Below, piece by piece: positions 42,456 through 50,938 of a stretch of 64,000 bases of DNA. Below the pieces are notes generated by a model, which had not been told where the DNA came from, did not search any database, and saw only the letters and a program-made list of their open reading frames with translations. Source of the DNA: Halosimplex halobium. Its GTDB lineage: Archaea; Halobacteriota; Halobacteria; Halobacteriales; Haloarculaceae. How positions within the stretch are numbered: position 1 is the first letter of the stretch; each line of letters opens with the position of its first letter. A program made the position numbers and the translations under genes. The stretch lies in NCBI RefSeq assembly GCF_051414055.1, contig NZ_JBLKNX010000001.1, positions 248,001 through 312,000 of the forward strand, read 5' to 3'.

Positions 42456-42920
42456 TTACTCGTCGTCGTCCTGCTGCTGCATCTGCTGCATCTGCTGCAT
42501 CTGCTGTTGCTGCATCTGCTGGGCCTGCTGTTCGAGCTCCTCGCTCTCGGCCTCCAGCTCGGCGATGTCCGAGCGGATCTCCTCGATGCGCTCGTCGAGC
42601 GTGTCCTGCTTGTTCTCGAGGATGTCGATGGCGTCGTCCTGCTCCTGCTCGGCGGCGTAGCCGGCGCCGAACTCGACGATGACCTCGTCGATGTCCTGCA
42701 CCTCGGCGCGGAGGAACGCGTCGCCGCCCAGCGGCACCTGCACGGTGTCGCCGGACTCGATGGCCTCGATGGCCTCCATGGCCTCGTCCATCTCCTGCTG
42801 TTCGTCCTGGAGCCCGCTGATCTCCTCCTCCATGGCCTCGATCTGCTCCTCGATCTGTTCGATCTCCTGGGCGATCTGCTGCATCTGCTGCTGACCGCCG
42901 CCGCCACCGCCGAGGCTCAT
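42456..42920 (-). CDS. pfdA: Prefoldin subunit alpha
   Basis: 154 residues: N- and C-terminal coiled-coil helices (QIAQEIEQIEEQIEAMEEEI; LDERIEEIRSDIAELEAESE) joined by the beta-hairpin region SGDTVQVPLGGDAFLRAEV. It ends in a Gln/Met-rich tail. Subunit of the hexameric prefoldin chaperone. ATG overlaps the rplX stop by 4 bp (ATGA). Six bp before ftsY. Confidence 0.96.
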   Translation of the reverse strand: MSLGGGGGGQQQMQQIAQEIEQIEEQIEAMEEEISGLQDEQQEMDEAMEAIEAIESGDTVQVPLGGDAFLRAEVQDIDEVIVEFGAGYAAEQEQDDAIDILENKQDTLDERIEEIRSDIAELEAESEELEQQAQQMQQQQMQQMQQMQQQDDDE

Positions 42921-43090
42921 GCGTCTACCCCCTCGATCTCGACCTGCGTGCGCTTGAGCCCGTGCTTCGACCCGAACTCGGCGAGGACGTGCTCGCGCGC
43001 CACGTTCTCGTTCTCGGCCTCGATCTGCTTCTCGAACGACTGCCAGCCGTCGCGGGCGCTCCACTGCCCGGTGACTGTGAATTCACTCAT
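42917..43090 (-). CDS. rpl18a: Ribosomal protein L18a/LX
   Basis: 57 residues, MSEFTVTGQWSARDGWQSFE, then EAENENVAREHVLAEFGSKHG. This is the archaeal large-subunit protein LX (L20e/L18a). First gene of the rplX-pfdA-ftsY unit; ATGA overlap with pfdA. Confidence 0.95.
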   Translation of the reverse strand: MSEFTVTGQWSARDGWQSFEKQIEAENENVAREHVLAEFGSKHGLKRTQVEIEGVDA

Positions 43091-43266
43091 GTGTCCCGCT
43101 GGGAGAGCGAGCGGGAAGTACCTTCCGCAACGCAGTCTCGCCCCTCCCGCCTTTCCGGACGGGAGGGGTGTCGTGTCGTGTCGCGTCGCGATGCGTCGGA
43201 GCCGCCGAGAAGCGGTTACCTTCTTTTGAAACAACAATTATGTACACCCGTCACGAACGGAGGGGT

Positions 43267-43608
43267 ATGATGGGGGCTTCGAAGGTGTTCGGGATCCTGT
43301 CGAACGACCGCCGACGGCGGGTGTTGCTGTTGCTGTGCGAGGAGGAGTCGGTACGCGTGCCCGACGCGGTGCTGACGCGGGGGGCAACCGCGCGAACGGC
43401 GGGCGACGGCGAGGCCCGGTCGCGGTTGCGGCGCCAGGCGATGGTTCGGCTGTACCACGTCGACCTGCCGAAGCTGGACGCCGAGGACCTCGTCGACTGG
43501 GAGCGCGGCTCCGAGGTCGTGCGGCGGGGACCGCGGTTCGAGGAGGTGGAGCCGGTACTGGACACGCTCGCCGACAACGCCGCCCGGATCCCGCAGGAGA
43601 TCTTCTGA
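43267..43608 (+). CDS. DUF7344-like winged-helix protein
   Basis: 113 residues. KVFGILSNDRRRRVLLLLCE is the typical opening of haloarchaeal DUF7344/ArsR-like HTH domains, followed by RLRRQAMVRLYHVDLPKLDA and VDWERGSEVVRRGPRF, the wing and final helix. Probably a DNA-binding regulator. It lies on the opposite strand between rplX and eif6, genes that are usually contiguous in archaea. TATA-like caattatg about 25 bp upstream. Confidence 0.82.
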   Translation: MMGASKVFGILSNDRRRRVLLLLCEEESVRVPDAVLTRGATARTAGDGEARSRLRRQAMVRLYHVDLPKLDAEDLVDWERGSEVVRRGPRFEEVEPVLDTLADNAARIPQEIF

Positions 43609-43621
43609 CCGGCTCCGGGAG

Positions 43622-44287
43622 TCAGTCGATGTAGCCGAGCGCGGATTCGATGCGGCCCAGCTCCGGCCCGGTCGTGTCCTGGCCGACGACGTAGCCGTGG
43701 TCGTTGGCGACCAGCCCCGACCCGACCAGCGGGGCGCCGTAGTTGACGGTGCCGATGTCGGCGGGCACGTCCAGCAGGTCCTCGAGGAAGTCGAGTTCGG
43801 CGTCAGTCGCGTCGGGGTGGCAGAGCACGCCCTCGTCGGTCGCGACGGCGGCCGTCCCGACGGTTCGCGTCCCGGCGAGGGTGCCCTGCTCGACGGGCAC
43901 GTCCAGCGCGTCCTCGACGGCGCGGACGGCCGACTCCGAGAGGTCGGGGTGGACGTACGCGCCGCTGTCGTTGGCGAGGACGACGTTGCCGGCGGCGTTG
44001 ATCCGGCCGGGGAGTTCGCCGACGGCGAGGCCGGTCGCCTCGGTGATCGCCTCGCGCTCGCGGTCGCGGACGCGACTGCTGACGAGCAGGCCGTTGCCGT
44101 TGCCGGTCGCCAGCGAGCCGACGGTGCCCGAGCCGCCGACGGTCGTCGCGACCGCCGGGGCCTTGAGTTCGTCGCTCAGGTCCTCGCGGAGGTCCTCGTC
44201 CACGTCGGGGCGGACGAGCACGCAGTCGTCGGTAGCGCGTGCGAAGACACCGACGTACGCCGATCCGGAGAAAGCCGCGCGGAGCAA
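43622..44287 (-). CDS. eif6: Translation initiation factor 6 (aIF6), TTG start
   Basis: 221 residues, anti-association factor that binds the large ribosomal subunit. Pseudo-fivefold repeats visible: VGVFARATDDCVLVRP, GNGLLVSSRV, NVVLANDSGAYVHPDL, AAVATDEGVLCHPDA and GSGLVANDHGYVVGQD. No ATG or GTG fits; a TTG at 44285-44287 directly starts the conserved (M)LRAAFSGSAYVG and gives the normal family length. It begins 2 bp after the rpl31e stop, consistent with coupling. Confidence 0.93.
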   Translation of the reverse strand: MLRAAFSGSAYVGVFARATDDCVLVRPDVDEDLREDLSDELKAPAVATTVGGSGTVGSLATGNGNGLLVSSRVRDREREAITEATGLAVGELPGRINAAGNVVLANDSGAYVHPDLSESAVRAVEDALDVPVEQGTLAGTRTVGTAAVATDEGVLCHPDATDAELDFLEDLLDVPADIGTVNYGAPLVGSGLVANDHGYVVGQDTTGPELGRIESALGYID

Positions 44288-44289
44288 GT

Positions 44290-44568
44290 TTACTCGGCCG
44301 TTTCGGCTTCGACGACGGCCTCGCCCTCCTCCTCGAAGCGGGCGGCGCGGACCCGCAGCTTGCGCGGCGGGTTCGACCGACCGTTCGCCCAGACCGCCTC
44401 GTTGATCGAGGGGTCGAGGCGGACGGCGTCGCCGTCGACGGCGAAGTGCTTGGCGAGGTGCTCGCGGACGATGGAGACGGCCTTGTCGGCCTGCTCCTCG
44501 TTGGGCGCGGCCTTCACGTCGCGGAGCGGGACGGTCACGACCCGCTCCTCGAAGTCGCCGGCGCTCAT
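44290..44568 (-). CDS. rpl31e: Ribosomal protein L31e
   Basis: 92 residues: ERVVTVPLRDVKAAPNEEQA, SIVREHLAKHFAVD, DPSINEAVWANGRSNPPRKL and RVRAARFEEEGEAVVEAE. ATGA overlap with the rpl39e stop. Part of rpl39e-rpl31e-eif6. Confidence 0.97.
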   Translation of the reverse strand: MSAGDFEERVVTVPLRDVKAAPNEEQADKAVSIVREHLAKHFAVDGDAVRLDPSINEAVWANGRSNPPRKLRVRAARFEEEGEAVVEAETAE

Positions 44569-44717
44569 TCGTCCGTGTCGCTACGGCGCCAGTGGCGCCG
44601 CTTCGGGTTGCGTTCGACGTTGCGGTCCGTCTTGAGCATGACCCACGGCGGAACGCGCGTGTTCTGGCGCTCGAGTTTCCCCAGGCGCTTCTTCTTCGAC
44701 TTCGACTTCTTGCCCAT
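44565..44717 (-). CDS. rpl39e: Ribosomal protein L39e
   Basis: 50 residues, MGKKSKSKKKRLGKLERQNT, PPWVMLKTDRNVERNPKRRH; the smallest archaeal large-subunit protein, lining the exit tunnel. Preceded by a strong Shine-Dalgarno sequence, unlike most genes here. Confidence 0.97.
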   Translation of the reverse strand: MGKKSKSKKKRLGKLERQNTRVPPWVMLKTDRNVERNPKRRHWRRSDTDE

Positions 44718-44731
44718 AGTGTCACCTCCTT
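44718..44731 (-). promoter_or_regulatory. Strong Shine-Dalgarno site of rpl39e
   Basis: On the minus strand AAGGAGGTGA precedes the ATG with a 4-nt spacer (CACT). It is nearly fully complementary to the 16S rRNA 3' end; exceptional in a window dominated by leaderless genes. Confidence 0.85.
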
Positions 44732-44974
44732 CCGCCCCGGCGCTTAAATTCCTGTTCCTTTTGTCCGCGACCGCCCGTCGCCCGACCGCGCCGCCGTTCC
44801 ACGACACGGCCGACCCACGGCCATTCGACCGCTAGTTTCGAAATATCGGATCTGAATCTCAGAGGTTTCCCCCAGATCCCATTTCCGGCCGTAATAGCTC
44901 TTTTTGCGCGCATCTACGCCGAACGGCTATATCCAGCCCTTCCGTATCAGATCTGATTCTCTAGTGCGAGTCTC

Positions 44975-44980
44975 TTTATA
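44975..44980 (+). promoter_or_regulatory. TATA box of the 169-aa lipoprotein gene
   Basis: tttata lies 23-28 bp before ATG 45003, implying a leaderless transcript. Confidence 0.55.
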
Positions 44981-45002
44981 CGAAAATTCGTGTCTGGTAA
45001 GT

Positions 45003-45512
45003 ATGCAACGGCGAGCGCTGCTGTCCACGGCCGCGGTCGCGGCAGCGGGCGGCGCGGTCGGCTGTGTCGGCGGCGGTGGCGAGGTGGTGGCGACCGTCCA
45101 GCGGTCGGTGTCGGTCCGACCCGGTCAGGGGTGGATCGAAGAGATCCCCGACGTGTCGGACCCGGGCGGGGCGATCCGTTACCGCGCCAGGGCCGACCGA
45201 CCGTTCGACGTGTACTTTTTCACCTCCCGGGAGTCGTTCATGTTCTACGATACCTACACCGACGGGGGCGAACCGGCGCGGATGCCGAGGGGCGACGGCG
45301 ACGTGAGCGCCGGCGCCGAGAAGGTCGGCGAGGACACCTACGCCGCCGAGACCCGAAAGGGCGGCGCCCGCCAGCCGATCGACGACTCCGGGCCGTACTA
45401 CTTCGTCGTCGACCACTCGGGCTACCGCGGCAAACACCCGCCCGACCCCGAACAGCCGTCGCCGCTGGAGGTGTTCGTCGACCTGACGGTCACCCGACGG
45501 AAGCTGATCTGA
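45003..45512 (+). CDS. Small Tat-type lipoprotein
   Basis: 169 residues. Signal MQRRALLSTAAVAAAGGAVG with lipobox Cys (VGCVG), then a beta-rich domain: SVSVRPGQGWIEEIPDVS, FDVYFFTSRESFMFYDTYTD, SGPYYFVVDHSGYRG and LEVFVDLTVTRRKLI. The pattern resembles haloarchaeal extracellular sandwich domains seen beside transporters. Function unknown. Confidence 0.85.
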   Translation: MQRRALLSTAAVAAAGGAVGCVGGGGEVVATVQRSVSVRPGQGWIEEIPDVSDPGGAIRYRARADRPFDVYFFTSRESFMFYDTYTDGGEPARMPRGDGDVSAGAEKVGEDTYAAETRKGGARQPIDDSGPYYFVVDHSGYRGKHPPDPEQPSPLEVFVDLTVTRRKLI

Positions 45513-45570
45513 GCGGCGACCGGGTTCGGCGGCGGTGTCCGGACGGTCGCCGCCGGGCAGTCCCCGCCGT

Positions 45571-46398
45571 TCAGGCGAACGCGAGCGGGACCATCACGAG
45601 CACGCCGGCAGCGATCCCGCCGACGAGTTCCCGCCGGCCGCCGCCGGGCAGGTCTGCCCCCCGCTCCAGTGCCTCCGGGACGAACTCGGTCGCGACGAGG
45701 TACACCATCGCGCCCGCGGCGAACCCGAAGCCGAAGGGGAGAAACCGCTCTGCCAGCGTCACGAAGTAGTAGGCGATCACGGCACCGAGCGGCTGGGGCA
45801 GGCTGGAGAACACCGCCCACCACACCATCCGCCACTCGCCGACGCCCATCGACCGCAGCGGGATCGAGATGGCCACCCCTTCCGGGACGTTGTGGATCGA
45901 GATGGCGACGGTCATGAACACCGCCAGCACCGGCAGCGTCAGCCCGGCGAGCGTGACCGTTGCAAGGCCCGGCTCCTCGATCCCCAGCTCGGCGAAGGAG
46001 ACCCCCACCGCGACGCCCTCGGGGAAACTGTGGACCGTCAGGATGCCGAGGATCAACACGAGCTTCCGGAAGTCCGCCTCCTCGTAGTCCCGGGCGTCGA
46101 ACTCCGTGTCCGCCAGCACCTCGTGGGCGACGACCACCAGCAGGACGCCGACGACCACGCCCGGCCCGACCGCCGCCGCCGCGTCGACGACCCCGCCGTC
46201 GACCACCGCGACGCCCTCCCGTATCAGGCCGAACAGCGACGCGGCGACCATGATGCCCGAGGCGAGGCCCCACAGCACCACGTTCCACCGGTCGGAGATA
46301 TCCTCGACCAGGAAGAAGGGGATCGCCCCCAACCCCGTCGCCAGCGCCGTCAGTAGCCCCGCGACGAACACCAGCGCGAGGTTCCCGAGATCGACCAT
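45571..46398 (-). CDS. ZIP family metal transporter
   Basis: 275 residues, eight helices. Metal-binding helices IV and V are conserved: HSFPEG (His123, Glu127) and HNVPEG (His169, Asn170, Glu173). An acidic/His loop (HEVLADTEFDARDYEEADF) lies between helices III and IV. Predicted zinc or divalent metal uptake across the cytoplasmic membrane. Probably monocistronic. Confidence 0.94.
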   Translation of the reverse strand: MVDLGNLALVFVAGLLTALATGLGAIPFFLVEDISDRWNVVLWGLASGIMVAASLFGLIREGVAVVDGGVVDAAAAVGPGVVVGVLLVVVAHEVLADTEFDARDYEEADFRKLVLILGILTVHSFPEGVAVGVSFAELGIEEPGLATVTLAGLTLPVLAVFMTVAISIHNVPEGVAISIPLRSMGVGEWRMVWWAVFSSLPQPLGAVIAYYFVTLAERFLPFGFGFAAGAMVYLVATEFVPEALERGADLPGGGRRELVGGIAAGVLVMVPLAFA

Positions 46399-46590
46399 CC
46401 GTACCCGAACCTACGCCGACCGCGCCCTTAACAGTTATCACGAATCTGACTATTTTTGGGAGACCTAAAGCGGACGGTCGGCGATGGGGAGCGAGCGACG
46501 AGGCGTCACAGTGCCGTCGGTCCGGCGTGTCACGCCGTAGTTAATGCACCTTATATGCACTATGAACGTTCGAACTCCTATGCGGGAGGA

Positions 46591-46598
46591 TATAAATA
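46591..46598 (+). promoter_or_regulatory. TATA box of the 94-aa protein gene
   Basis: tataaata lies 23-30 bp before ATG 46621. A direct repeat atgcac-cttat-atgcac is found about 35 bp further upstream and may be a regulator site. Confidence 0.6.
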
Positions 46599-46620
46599 CA
46601 GGTTCGCTGAATAAAACGAT

Positions 46621-46905
46621 ATGTCAACGACCGAGATGCGCACGACCGACGCGGACGCGGCGGAGGGGGAGCGAGGGGCCGAGCCCCACCGGGTGGTCAA
46701 CCCGATGGGCGCGACCGGGCGGATGACCGTCGAGACGCCGTCGGGCGAGGAACGCACCGTCGTCGGCTGTCTGGACCGCCTCGTCGCGGAGCGGCTCGAC
46801 GGGACGCCGCCCGGCACCACCGTTCGGATGGAACTCTCCCCCGCCACCGACGGCGAGGGGTACGTCGCCGCCCGCGTCCTCCCCGGCGGTCTCCCGGCGC
46901 TCTGA
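46621..46905 (+). CDS. Haloarchaeal hypothetical protein, 94 aa
   Basis: Acidic N-terminus, then HRVVNPMGATGRMTVETPSG, a Cys in VVGCLDRLVAERLDG, and VRMELSPATDGEGYVAARVL. It looks like a small beta-alpha-beta domain. No known motif. The strong TATA box supports expression. Confidence 0.75.
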   Translation: MSTTEMRTTDADAAEGERGAEPHRVVNPMGATGRMTVETPSGEERTVVGCLDRLVAERLDGTPPGTTVRMELSPATDGEGYVAARVLPGGLPAL

Positions 46906-46943
46906 GTTCCGCCCGTCGCCGCTGACTGGCGCTTTCCGTCCCG

Positions 46944-47501
46944 CTACAGCGGGAACCGCTCGACGGTGTCGTAGGTCGGCCCGTCGGGCCCCAGCACGCT
47001 CTCTTTCAACCGGATCTCCTCGAGCGCGAGCGTCCCCACGTCGGGGTCGTCCTCGCGGACCCGTTCCTGCACTCGTTCCTTCCCGCCGGCGTGTTCCATC
47101 CGCGCTATCGTGACGTGGGGCGTGAACTCGTGGTCCTCGGCGTCGAACCCCATCGCCGTCGTCCGCTCCTCGACGGCCTCGTGGAGCCGTGTCAGCTCCT
47201 CGCCGCCCGAACGTGTCCCGACCCAGACGACGCTGATGTAGTCGAGGCTCGGGAACACGCCCAGGCCGCCGAACTCGCAGTCGAAGGGGTCGACGCCGGC
47301 GTCGTCGACCGCCCCCGCGAGTTCGTCGACGAGGTCGTCGAGCCGGTCGGGGTCGGTGTCGCCGAGGAACTTCAGCGTGACGTGGGCCTGCTCGGGATCC
47401 GTGAAGTTCAGTCCCGACGCCCCTTCGAGTCGCTCCTGGACCGCCGCCACCTCGTCGGCCAGCCCGTCGAGGTCGACGCTGACGAACAGTCGCTTGCCCA
47501 T
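46944..47501 (-). CDS. thpR: RNA 2',3'-cyclic phosphodiesterase (2H family)
   Basis: 185 residues. Two HxT motifs define the active site: HVTLKF (His40, Thr42) and HVTIAR (His129, Thr131). N-terminus KRLFVSVDLDGLADEVAAVQ and FGGLGVFPSLDYISVVWVG are typical. It hydrolyses 2',3'-cyclic phosphate ends, possibly in tRNA splicing or repair. Start at ATG 47499-47501. Confidence 0.95.
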   Translation of the reverse strand: MGKRLFVSVDLDGLADEVAAVQERLEGASGLNFTDPEQAHVTLKFLGDTDPDRLDDLVDELAGAVDDAGVDPFDCEFGGLGVFPSLDYISVVWVGTRSGGEELTRLHEAVEERTTAMGFDAEDHEFTPHVTIARMEHAGGKERVQERVREDDPDVGTLALEEIRLKESVLGPDGPTYDTVERFPL

Positions 47502-47664
47502 ACCCGTCGGTCGGCCCGCGCGGGCCTTCAGCGTTGCCGCCGACGAGGAGTGCAGATCGCCGACCGGTAGTGCGCGGGGTCGCCGACCGATAGCGCAGCC
47601 GGCGGCGCCGCGGTCCCGAGCCGCCGGGCGATCCTTCATGTAGTCGCTGCCCCAACAGACGGTC

Positions 47665-48249
47665 GTGTCCCGCAGTCCGACCCTGACACTGGTCGCCGTC
47701 TTCGTCGTCGTCTTCCTCGCCCAGCGCGCCGTGGCGCTGCTGCAGGTCCCCTTCACGTTCGCGCTCGCGCCGCCGGCCGGCGCCCGTCCGTGGACGCTGG
47801 TCACGAGCGTCTACGCCCACGTCTCGGTCGGGCACCTGCTTGCCAACGTCGCCGTCCTCCTGCTGGTCGGGCTCTACCTCGAACGGCAGACCTCCCGGTG
47901 GCGCTTCCACGCCTTCTTCCTCGCCACCGGCGCGCTCTCCGGGCTCGTCCAGGTGTGGGTCAGCGACCTGTTCGGCCCCGGCGTCGCCGTGCTGGGCGCC
48001 AGCGGTGGCATCGCCGGGCTGGTCGGGTACGTCCTCGCGGGCAACCGCATGAGCGACACGCTGCTGGACAAGACGCCGCTCAGCCCGCGGGCGCAGTTGG
48101 GCGTGTTCGTCCTCGTCGCCGGCGCCGTCACCGTCGCCACCGCCGGCCCCGGCGTCGCGCTGGTCGCTCACTTCGCCGGGCTGCTGATCGGGCTGGCCGC
48201 TGGGCGGCTACACCTGTTGCGGCCGTCACGGGCGGATTCAACGCTGTAG
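47665..48249 (+). CDS. Rhomboid family intramembrane serine protease
   Basis: 194 residues, about six helices. Catalytic Ser113 in LGASGGIAGLVGYVL, catalytic His169 in VAHFAGLLIGLAAG, and HVSVGHLLANV in helix II (His57, Asn61). Should cleave membrane helices of substrate proteins. GTG at 47665 is the assumed start; no better ATG is present. Confidence 0.92.
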   Translation: MSRSPTLTLVAVFVVVFLAQRAVALLQVPFTFALAPPAGARPWTLVTSVYAHVSVGHLLANVAVLLLVGLYLERQTSRWRFHAFFLATGALSGLVQVWVSDLFGPGVAVLGASGGIAGLVGYVLAGNRMSDTLLDKTPLSPRAQLGVFVLVAGAVTVATAGPGVALVAHFAGLLIGLAAGRLHLLRPSRADSTL

Positions 48250-48283
48250 CGGCACGGTCCCGGGGCCGACGGGTGCCCGCCAC

Positions 48284-48994
48284 TCACCGCTTTTCGAGCG
48301 TGACCTCGAACAGGTGGTCCCATCCGTCGTCGCCGTATCTCACGTCGGCGACGCGCCAGCCGGTTCCCGCCGTCGCCTCCCGAACGCGGTCGGGCGAGAA
48401 CAGCCGATAGAGCCACGGCTCGCTCAGGGTTCCGTCGTACTCGAGTTGCATCACCCGGTAGGCGAGGCCGTCCGACGGGTCCTCGTAGTAGTCCAGTTTC
48501 CCCCGCGTCCGCTCGTGGTCGGGGTCGAACCCGTCGATCACGGCCGTCCCGTCGGGCGCGGTGACGTAGGCGAGGTCGCCGAGGAACGCCCGCAACCCCC
48601 GCATCGACCGGGCGAGACTCGTCTGGGTACCGACGGCGAGCGCCGACCGGAAGCGGTCGCGCTCGAAGTGCTCCCGGAGCGCGAACATGTCGGCCCGTCG
48701 GGCGTCGCGCACCCCACGGTCCTCCATCACCTCGACGAGCAGGTCGCTCCGCTCGACCGCGACCGTCCCGTGGCGCTCCTGGAAGGCGAGCGCGTGCCGA
48801 CCGGCGCCCGCGCCCAGGTCCACGAGCGGCCCGTCGAGGTGCGCGGGCAGCCAGTCGTCGGGTTCGGGCGCGGCCTCGTCGAAGTAGATCTCGACGCCCG
48901 GTTCCTCGATCTCCTCGCCGTTCCGGTAGCGGAGCGGTCCGGACTGTTCGCCGAAGTGATGGTCGTAGAGCGCCTGCGCGAACGGACCCGGCAT
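48284..48994 (-). CDS. SAM-dependent methyltransferase
   Basis: 236 residues. Motif I LVDLGAGAGRHALAFQERHG, AVERSDLLVEVMEDRGV, FRSALAVGTQTSLARSMRG, then AVIDGFDPDHERTRGK. The N-terminus YDHHFGEQSGPLRYRNGEEI is shared by a haloarchaeal group. Substrate unknown. Start at ATG 48992-48994. Confidence 0.88.
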   Translation of the reverse strand: MPGPFAQALYDHHFGEQSGPLRYRNGEEIEEPGVEIYFDEAAPEPDDWLPAHLDGPLVDLGAGAGRHALAFQERHGTVAVERSDLLVEVMEDRGVRDARRADMFALREHFERDRFRSALAVGTQTSLARSMRGLRAFLGDLAYVTAPDGTAVIDGFDPDHERTRGKLDYYEDPSDGLAYRVMQLEYDGTLSEPWLYRLFSPDRVREATAGTGWRVADVRYGDDGWDHLFEVTLEKR

Positions 48995-49112
48995 GGCTAC
49001 TGAACGCCACCGAGCCGCCGGGCAAAGCCGCTGTGGTGGTGTGGGTGTCGTTGGCGCAGATCTGTCGGACGGGCGGAAAATACTTGCCGACAGTGACTGA
49101 AACGTCGGCCGG

Positions 49113-49832
49113 ATGCGCCGCCGCCGCTTCCTGCAGGCGGTCCCGGCCGCCGCGGTCGCCGGCCTCGCCGGCTGCGGGGCCATCGGCGGACGGACCGCCA
49201 CGCCCGACTGCGACGCGGCCTGCTTCGAGGCGGACCTCGAACGCGCCGAGGACGGTCCCGACAGCCTCACGCTCACCCACGTCGCCGGTCGGGACCTGTC
49301 CGCGGGGGCGGTCGCCGTCTCCGGAGTCGCGTTCGACTGGCCGCCCGCCCGCGAGTCCGGCTTCACCTACTCGTGGGCCGAGTTGAGCGACCTGGATCCC
49401 GAGGCGGGGATCGCCGGTCGGTCCCTGACCGTCGAGCCGGCGCTGGTCGACGCCGTCCGGCTCTCGTGGACTCGCGACGGCGAGCCAGTCGAACTCGGCG
49501 CGTTCCGCGTGGCGGACTGCGAGCGCGGCGCGGCCTGCTTCGAGGCCATCCACCGGGGGGCCGACGACGCGCTGGACCGGCTGGCCGTCCGCCACGTCGA
49601 CGGTCAAAATTTGCCGGCCGACGAAGTGTTCCTGACCGGCGTCGCCGACGACTACCCGCCGGAACCCGAGACCGGGCGGATCGTTCCGTGGCACGAACTG
49701 GGCGGTCTGGCCCCGGACGACGGGATCGCCGGCGAGACCGTCCGTGTCGAGATCGGTCTCGTCGAGCGCGTTTCCGTGCTGTGGCGCCGCGGCGGCGAGG
49801 AGTCCGCCGTCGAGTCCTTCGAGCTGTACTAG
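49113..49832 (+). CDS. Tat lipoprotein with two pilin-like repeats
   Basis: 239 residues. Twin-Arg signal MRRRRFLQAVPAAAVAG, lipobox LAGCG. Two homologous halves follow: ACFEAD, SLTLTHVAGRDLSAGAVAVS, AGIAGRSLTVE; and ACFEAI, RLAVRHVDGQNLPADEVFLT, DGIAGETVRVE. Each resembles the C-terminal beta-domain of haloarchaeal type IV pilins (H-x-G-G-x-L-type motif). A conserved Cys pair occurs in each half. Surface role likely; ligand unknown. Confidence 0.85.
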   Translation: MRRRRFLQAVPAAAVAGLAGCGAIGGRTATPDCDAACFEADLERAEDGPDSLTLTHVAGRDLSAGAVAVSGVAFDWPPARESGFTYSWAELSDLDPEAGIAGRSLTVEPALVDAVRLSWTRDGEPVELGAFRVADCERGAACFEAIHRGADDALDRLAVRHVDGQNLPADEVFLTGVADDYPPEPETGRIVPWHELGGLAPDDGIAGETVRVEIGLVERVSVLWRRGGEESAVESFELY

Positions 49833-49870
49833 TCGTCAGTGCGTCCGAACGGAGCGATACGAGGCCGACC

Positions 49871-50398
49871 TCACTGAAACTCCGCCGCCGTCACATTCTC
49901 CAGATACGACTCGCCGGCGTATCGGTATTCGATCTGCCCGTCGAAACCGCGTTCGGGCAGAAGTCGTTCGGCGGCCCGTCCCGCCGGTTTGTCCGTCGTC
50001 AGGAGGACGACCGACTCCGCGCCACCCTCGTCGAGCAACTGAGCCGCGAGGCCGACCAGCGCCGTGTCCGCCTTCTCGATGCTGTCCTCGTCGCGGCCGG
50101 TTTCGTTCGCGATCGCTCGCCGCGCGTCGTCCATCGCCGTCGAGACGACAGGGTTCGCGTAGTCGAGTTCGTCGGCGACGGCGATCCACCCCTCCTCGAA
50201 CCCGGTCGAGTACGGGATGTCCCCGGACGGGTACTCCTCGGCGATCGGGTCACCGCCGAGTTCCTCGTACACGCGCCGCGGGACCGTGAGCGTGACGCCG
50301 GCCCGGCGGACCGCCCCGCGCAGCCGCTGAAACTTGTCGTTGTCCGGACCACCGCATCGGACGAAGACACCCGTATCGGCGACGTAGGCGGTCGTCAT
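49871..50398 (-). CDS. PIN-domain protein, putative toxin
   Basis: 175 residues. The PIN acidic quartet is present: Asp8 (YVADTGVFVR), Glu46 (VYEELGGD), Asp111 (KADTALVGLAAQL) and Asp136 (LLTTDKPAG). Such RNases cleave tRNA or mRNA, often as toxins. Its ATG overlaps the stop of the upstream winged-helix gene by 4 bp, the usual antitoxin-first arrangement. Confidence 0.85.
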   Translation of the reverse strand: MTTAYVADTGVFVRCGGPDNDKFQRLRGAVRRAGVTLTVPRRVYEELGGDPIAEEYPSGDIPYSTGFEEGWIAVADELDYANPVVSTAMDDARRAIANETGRDEDSIEKADTALVGLAAQLLDEGGAESVVLLTTDKPAGRAAERLLPERGFDGQIEYRYAGESYLENVTAAEFQ

Positions 50399-50928
50399 TC
50401 CTCGACGGCGTACGCCTCGACGACCGGTTCGAGCGCCTGGAGGACGATCTCGGCTTCGAGCGGCGAGATATCGAGTTCGCGGGCCGCGATACGGCTGTTG
50501 ACCGACCCCTCGACGTACTCGGCGGCGTAGTCGAGCGCCCGCGCGAGGCCGTCGAGGCCGTGGCGGTCAACGAAGGTGTCGATGTCGCCGTCGTCCTCGC
50601 GGCGCGCGACGGCCGCGATCAGCGCCGGGGTGATCGTCCGGGAGGCCCCGTCGGTCGTCAGCGTCAGCGAAACCGGCTCTGCGTCGTACTCGTACGGCCG
50701 CTGGTCGCGGACCGTCTCGACGAGGCCCGCCGTTTCCAGCTTCTCGACGTAGTCGTACGCCGTCCCCTGGGGCACGCCGAGTTCTTCGACGAGGTCTGCG
50801 ACGGTCACCGGACCGTCACGGAGGATGTGGGCGTAGATCCGGGCCAGCGCGGGCGTCTCCAGCACGTCCACTACGGTCTGGAGGTGCCGGATCGGCGGGT
50901 GATCCGACCGCGTCGGGGACTTCGCCAT
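50395..50928 (-). CDS. Winged-helix regulator, putative antitoxin
   Basis: 177 residues. HTH (LARIYAHILRDGPVTVADLV, VPQGTAYDYVEKLETAGLV), central beta part (PVSLTLTTDGASRTI), and a helical C-terminus (FVDRHGLDGLARALDYAAEY, SRIAARELDISPLEAEIVLQ) that could wrap the PIN partner. Likely represses its own promoter. First gene of the pair. Confidence 0.85.
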   Translation of the reverse strand: MAKSPTRSDHPPIRHLQTVVDVLETPALARIYAHILRDGPVTVADLVEELGVPQGTAYDYVEKLETAGLVETVRDQRPYEYDAEPVSLTLTTDGASRTITPALIAAVARREDDGDIDTFVDRHGLDGLARALDYAAEYVEGSVNSRIAARELDISPLEAEIVLQALEPVVEAYAVEE

Positions 50929-50938
50929 CTCGATTGTG

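Noticed and set aside
50395..50928. TrmB regulator assignment for the winged-helix gene next to the PIN gene
   Set aside because: The HTH is similar, but the C-terminal TrmB effector domain is missing and overlap with a PIN gene fits an antitoxin better.
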